Source: Emcibacteraceae bacterium (GTDB taxonomy: Bacteria; Pseudomonadota; Alphaproteobacteria; Sphingomonadales; Emcibacteraceae). From it: 7,542 nt of DNA. The notes beneath the pieces were generated by a model. It ran no database searches and had not been told where the DNA came from. It saw only the letters and a list, made by a program, of their open reading frames with translations. A program made the position numbers and the translations under genes. The stretch spans positions 1 to 7,542 of the forward strand of contig JAESUD010000190.1 of assembly GCA_016763335.1 (NCBI GenBank), in the 5' to 3' direction. Positions 6,018-7,542 of the stretch are shown here, one piece after another. Each line of letters opens with the position of its first letter. Positions within the stretch are counted from its first letter, which is position 1.

Positions 6018-6833
6018 TTAATGAGAGAAAAATATGGGGATTTCTTGATTGGTATAAAGTGTTTTTGTTACACCGCCGAATATAACCTCAAGCAGGCGTT
6101 TATGGCCCCAGGCACCGGCAATGATCAGATCGATATTTCGTTCTTTGGCAATTTTCAGTATTCTTTGGGCGCGGTCATCATGTTCTTGTTCATCAATTCT
6201 TTCAGCATTTACACCAACCCGGGAAAGCATGGCGCAGATATCAGACGTCGGGCTAAGGTTTTTTCTATGTTCGGTGATGGAAACGACCGTGACTTGACCC
6301 GCATTTAAAAGAAACGGCATTGCATCATTGACTGCGCGGGCCGCCTTGGCGCTGGCGTCCCATGCAATGAGGATGTTGGTGCCGATTTTTTCGTTTATCC
6401 CCTCGGAAGGGATGGCGAGGACCGGTAAGGAGCTTTCCATCATGAAACGCGCCATTAAACCCATGATATCCGAATAGGTGTCTTCACCTTGACTAATAAT
6501 TGTAAGGTTAGATGAGCGGGAGATAAATTTTAACGAGCGCATAAAGTCGCCTTCTTCCTCACACCATTCAGAATCCTGATAATTAACTTTCATATAATCT
6601 AGGAATTTTTTCTTTTGTTCAAAAGCTTTTTGTTTTTGGGTTTCCCAAATGTGGGTATAAAGATCATAGGGGTAATAGGCATATGGCGTGAGCTGTTCTA
6701 AGGATTTTAATGTGGGAACCACATGAAGCGCTTTAATATGAGAATTGAATTTTTTGCCGATGACAACACTGGCTTCAATCCGCGTTTCAACCTCTTCATC
6801 GTTACCAATTGGTATCAAAATGGTTTTAAACAT
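6018..6833 (-). CDS. Universal stress protein with two UspA domains
   Basis: A 271-residue cytoplasmic protein made of two tandem Usp domains (about 1-142 and 150-270). The C-terminal domain keeps the ATP-binding pattern: ILIAWDAS with Asp159 on the first strand, then Gly240-x2-Gly243-x9-Gly253 followed by GVT, close to the classical G-2x-G-9x-G(S/T). The N-terminal domain begins TILIPIGND, without the usual Asp after the first strand, and its second motif (ISQGEDTYSDIMG) lacks the glycine pattern, so it probably does not bind nucleotide. Proteins of this layout are linked to stress, starvation or low-oxygen survival; no precise role can be assigned. The start is secure: AAGGAG (minus strand of 6844-6849) lies 10 bases before the ATG. 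It is divergent from pyruvate carboxylase, with an FNR-like palindrome in the shared upstream region. It has 87 bases between its stop and the next gene on the same strand, with no clear terminator. Confidence 0.93.
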   Translation of the reverse strand: MFKTILIPIGNDEEVETRIEASVVIGKKFNSHIKALHVVPTLKSLEQLTPYAYYPYDLYTHIWETQKQKAFEQKKKFLDYMKVNYQDSEWCEEEGDFMRSLKFISRSSNLTIISQGEDTYSDIMGLMARFMMESSLPVLAIPSEGINEKIGTNILIAWDASAKAARAVNDAMPFLLNAGQVTVVSITEHRKNLSPTSDICAMLSRVGVNAERIDEQEHDDRAQRILKIAKERNIDLIIAGAWGHKRLLEVIFGGVTKTLYTNQEIPIFFSH

Positions 6834-6843
6834 TTTTTATTTT

Positions 6844-6849
6844 CTCCTT
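6844..6849 (-). promoter_or_regulatory. Strong Shine-Dalgarno of the universal stress protein gene
   Basis: The minus strand reads AAGGAG, 10 bases before the ATG at 6833. It is the only textbook ribosome site in this window; the other genes have weak ones. Confidence 0.8.
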
Positions 6850-6875
6850 ACGAATAGTTTGCACGAATAGTTTAC
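6850..6875. repeat. Two-copy 13-bp tandem repeat in the usp leader
   Basis: ACGAATAGTTTGC (6850-6862) is followed directly by ACGAATAGTTTAC (6863-6875); the copies differ at one base. On the minus strand the repeat ends next to the Shine-Dalgarno of the stress-protein gene. If transcription begins near 6891 both copies lie in the 5' leader. Confidence 0.85.
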
Positions 6876-6897
6876 CCAGTCTCCCATTTGTAGAATT

Positions 6898-6939
6898 ATT
6901 TTAACTTTATTTTTAAATATGAAAATTGACTTATGTCAA
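6898..6939 (-). promoter_or_regulatory. FNR/FixK-like palindrome and -10 element for usp
   Basis: A perfect palindrome TTGAC-TTAT-GTCAA (6926-6939) has the size and spacing of CRP/FNR-family sites (FNR consensus TTGAT-N4-ATCAA). On the minus strand TAAAAT (6903-6898) matches the -10 consensus at 5 of 6 positions and predicts a start near 6891. The palindrome centre would then be at -41.5, the classic activator position. An alternative is that the same bases form a sigma70 -35 (TTGACA, 6939-6934) with a weak -10 TTTAAA after 16 bases, where a bound protein would repress. Confidence 0.5.
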
Positions 6940-6992
6940 GGAACAAGGTTTTTCTTCTGATGAATGTAAGCAATAGTATGTTGATTAATTTG

Positions 6993-7020
6993 TTTACAGA
7001 AGCGATAAAAAAGTTATGCT
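6993..7020 (+). promoter_or_regulatory. Candidate sigma70 promoter of pyruvate carboxylase
   Basis: TTTACA (6993-6998; 5 of 6 to the -35 consensus), 16 bases, then TATGCT (7015-7020; 4 of 6 to the -10 consensus). A start near 7027 would leave a leader of about 29 bases. It would also exclude the upstream in-frame ATGs at 6933, 6960 and 6978. The region is AT-rich, so this is tentative. Confidence 0.35.
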
Positions 7021-7055
7021 TAGCAAAGAAAAAAACCATCGAAAATTTAGGTAAA

Positions 7056-7542
7056 ATGAACAAAATCAATAAAATACTGATTGCGAACCGTGGGGAAATT
7101 GCCATACGGATCATGCGAGCAGCGACGGAACTTGGCATTAAAACCGTGGCTATTTATTCACATGAAGACAGATTGGCACTACACCGTTTTAAGGCCGATG
7201 AAAGCTATCTGGTTGGGGAAGGACTTGGGCCGGTCAAGGCCTATCTGGCGGGGGAAGATATTTTACGTATTGCAAAATCGGTTGGTGCTGATGCTATTCA
7301 TCCGGGATACGGGTTTTTATCAGAAGATCCGGAATTTGTGGATGCTTGCACGGCGGCGGATGTTGAATTTATCGGGCCGGAAGCGCAGGCTATGCGCGAT
7401 CTCGGTAATAAAGTCGCGGCGAGAAATATTGCCATTAAAGCAGGGGTTCCGGTCATTCCCGCGACAGATCCTCTACCGAAAGATATGAAAAAAGTTCATG
7501 AAATGGCCGAGAAAGTCGGTTATCCGGTTATGCTTAAGGCCA
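7056..7542 (+). CDS. pyc: Pyruvate carboxylase, N-terminal biotin carboxylase part, 3'-truncated
   Basis: The first 162 residues of a biotin-dependent carboxylase; the frame runs off the right edge with no stop. ILIANRGEIAIRIMRAA (8-24) is the biotin carboxylase opening. RLALHRFKADESYLVG (39-54) and PVKAYLAGEDILRIAK (59-74) are the forms found in pyruvate carboxylase rather than acetyl- or propionyl-CoA carboxylase. ADAIHPGYGFLSE (78-90) and the ATP-site region GNKVAAR (117-123) with Lys119 follow; the window ends at VMLKA (Lys161), just before the glycine-rich ATP loop. The enzyme makes oxaloacetate from pyruvate, bicarbonate and ATP and refills the TCA cycle; the full protein is usually about 1150 residues. 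The start at 7056 gives the normal family N-terminus and has TAGG about 5 bases upstream. In-frame ATGs at 6933, 6960 and 6978 would add 26-41 residues without family resemblance. Confidence 0.92.
   Translation, partial: MNKINKILIANRGEIAIRIMRAATELGIKTVAIYSHEDRLALHRFKADESYLVGEGLGPVKAYLAGEDILRIAKSVGADAIHPGYGFLSEDPEFVDACTAADVEFIGPEAQAMRDLGNKVAARNIAIKAGVPVIPATDPLPKDMKKVHEMAEKVGYPVMLKA

Noticed and set aside
6021..6308. Plus-strand open frame of 95 codons
   Set aside because: It is antisense to the well-supported universal stress protein and shows no family resemblance.
6901..6916. TTAA-N8-TTAA upstream of usp
   Set aside because: Spacing is 8; the AT-rich spacer makes this likely by chance.
6933..7055. 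Earlier in-frame ATGs (6933, 6960, 6978) for pyruvate carboxylase
   Set aside because: The added residues do not resemble the family, no ribosome site is evident, and a candidate promoter lies downstream of these codons.

Overview
The window looks like chromosomal DNA of an AT-leaning alphaproteobacterium. Three things point there: a histidine kinase with the HisKA signature of the PleC/DivJ type, Tad/Flp pilus accessory proteins, and promoters carrying TTAA-N7-TTAA motifs like those bound by the alphaproteobacterial cell-cycle regulator CtrA. No rRNA, tRNA, CRISPR array or insertion sequence was seen. Codon style looks uniform, so there is no clear sign of recent transfer.

Layout: (1) 1-579 (+) is the 3' part of an S58/P1-family Ntn-type peptidase. 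(2) 657-2540 (+) is a membrane Cache-like/PAS sensor histidine kinase with no adjacent response regulator. (3) 2650-4344 (+) is a TadG-like protein, with a pilin-like N-terminus followed by a von Willebrand A domain that holds a large Asp/Tyr-rich insert. It ends at a good intrinsic terminator. (4) 4345-4647 is a 303-base gene-free stretch between convergent operons, rich in inverted repeats. (5) 5930-4648 (-) is a two-gene operon of TadE-like minor pilins. (6) 6833-6018 (-) is a tandem-domain universal stress protein. (7) 7056 to the window end (+) is the start of pyruvate carboxylase, divergent from the stress protein across a 222-base regulatory region.

The centre reads as a Tad pilus accessory cassette. 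TadG and two TadE-like proteins converge on a shared terminator region, and a sensor kinase lies immediately upstream. The main observation is regulatory. The kinase, tadG and tadE-operon promoters each carry a TTAA-N7-TTAA-like box followed exactly 10 bases later by a -10-like hexamer, which suggests one shared regulator, most simply CtrA. Separately, the stress-protein gene has a TTGAC-N4-GTCAA palindrome of the FNR/FixK kind, placed at about -41.5 from a candidate promoter. This would suit control by low oxygen. All regulatory calls are motif-based inference. I see no clearly novel defence or mobile system here.
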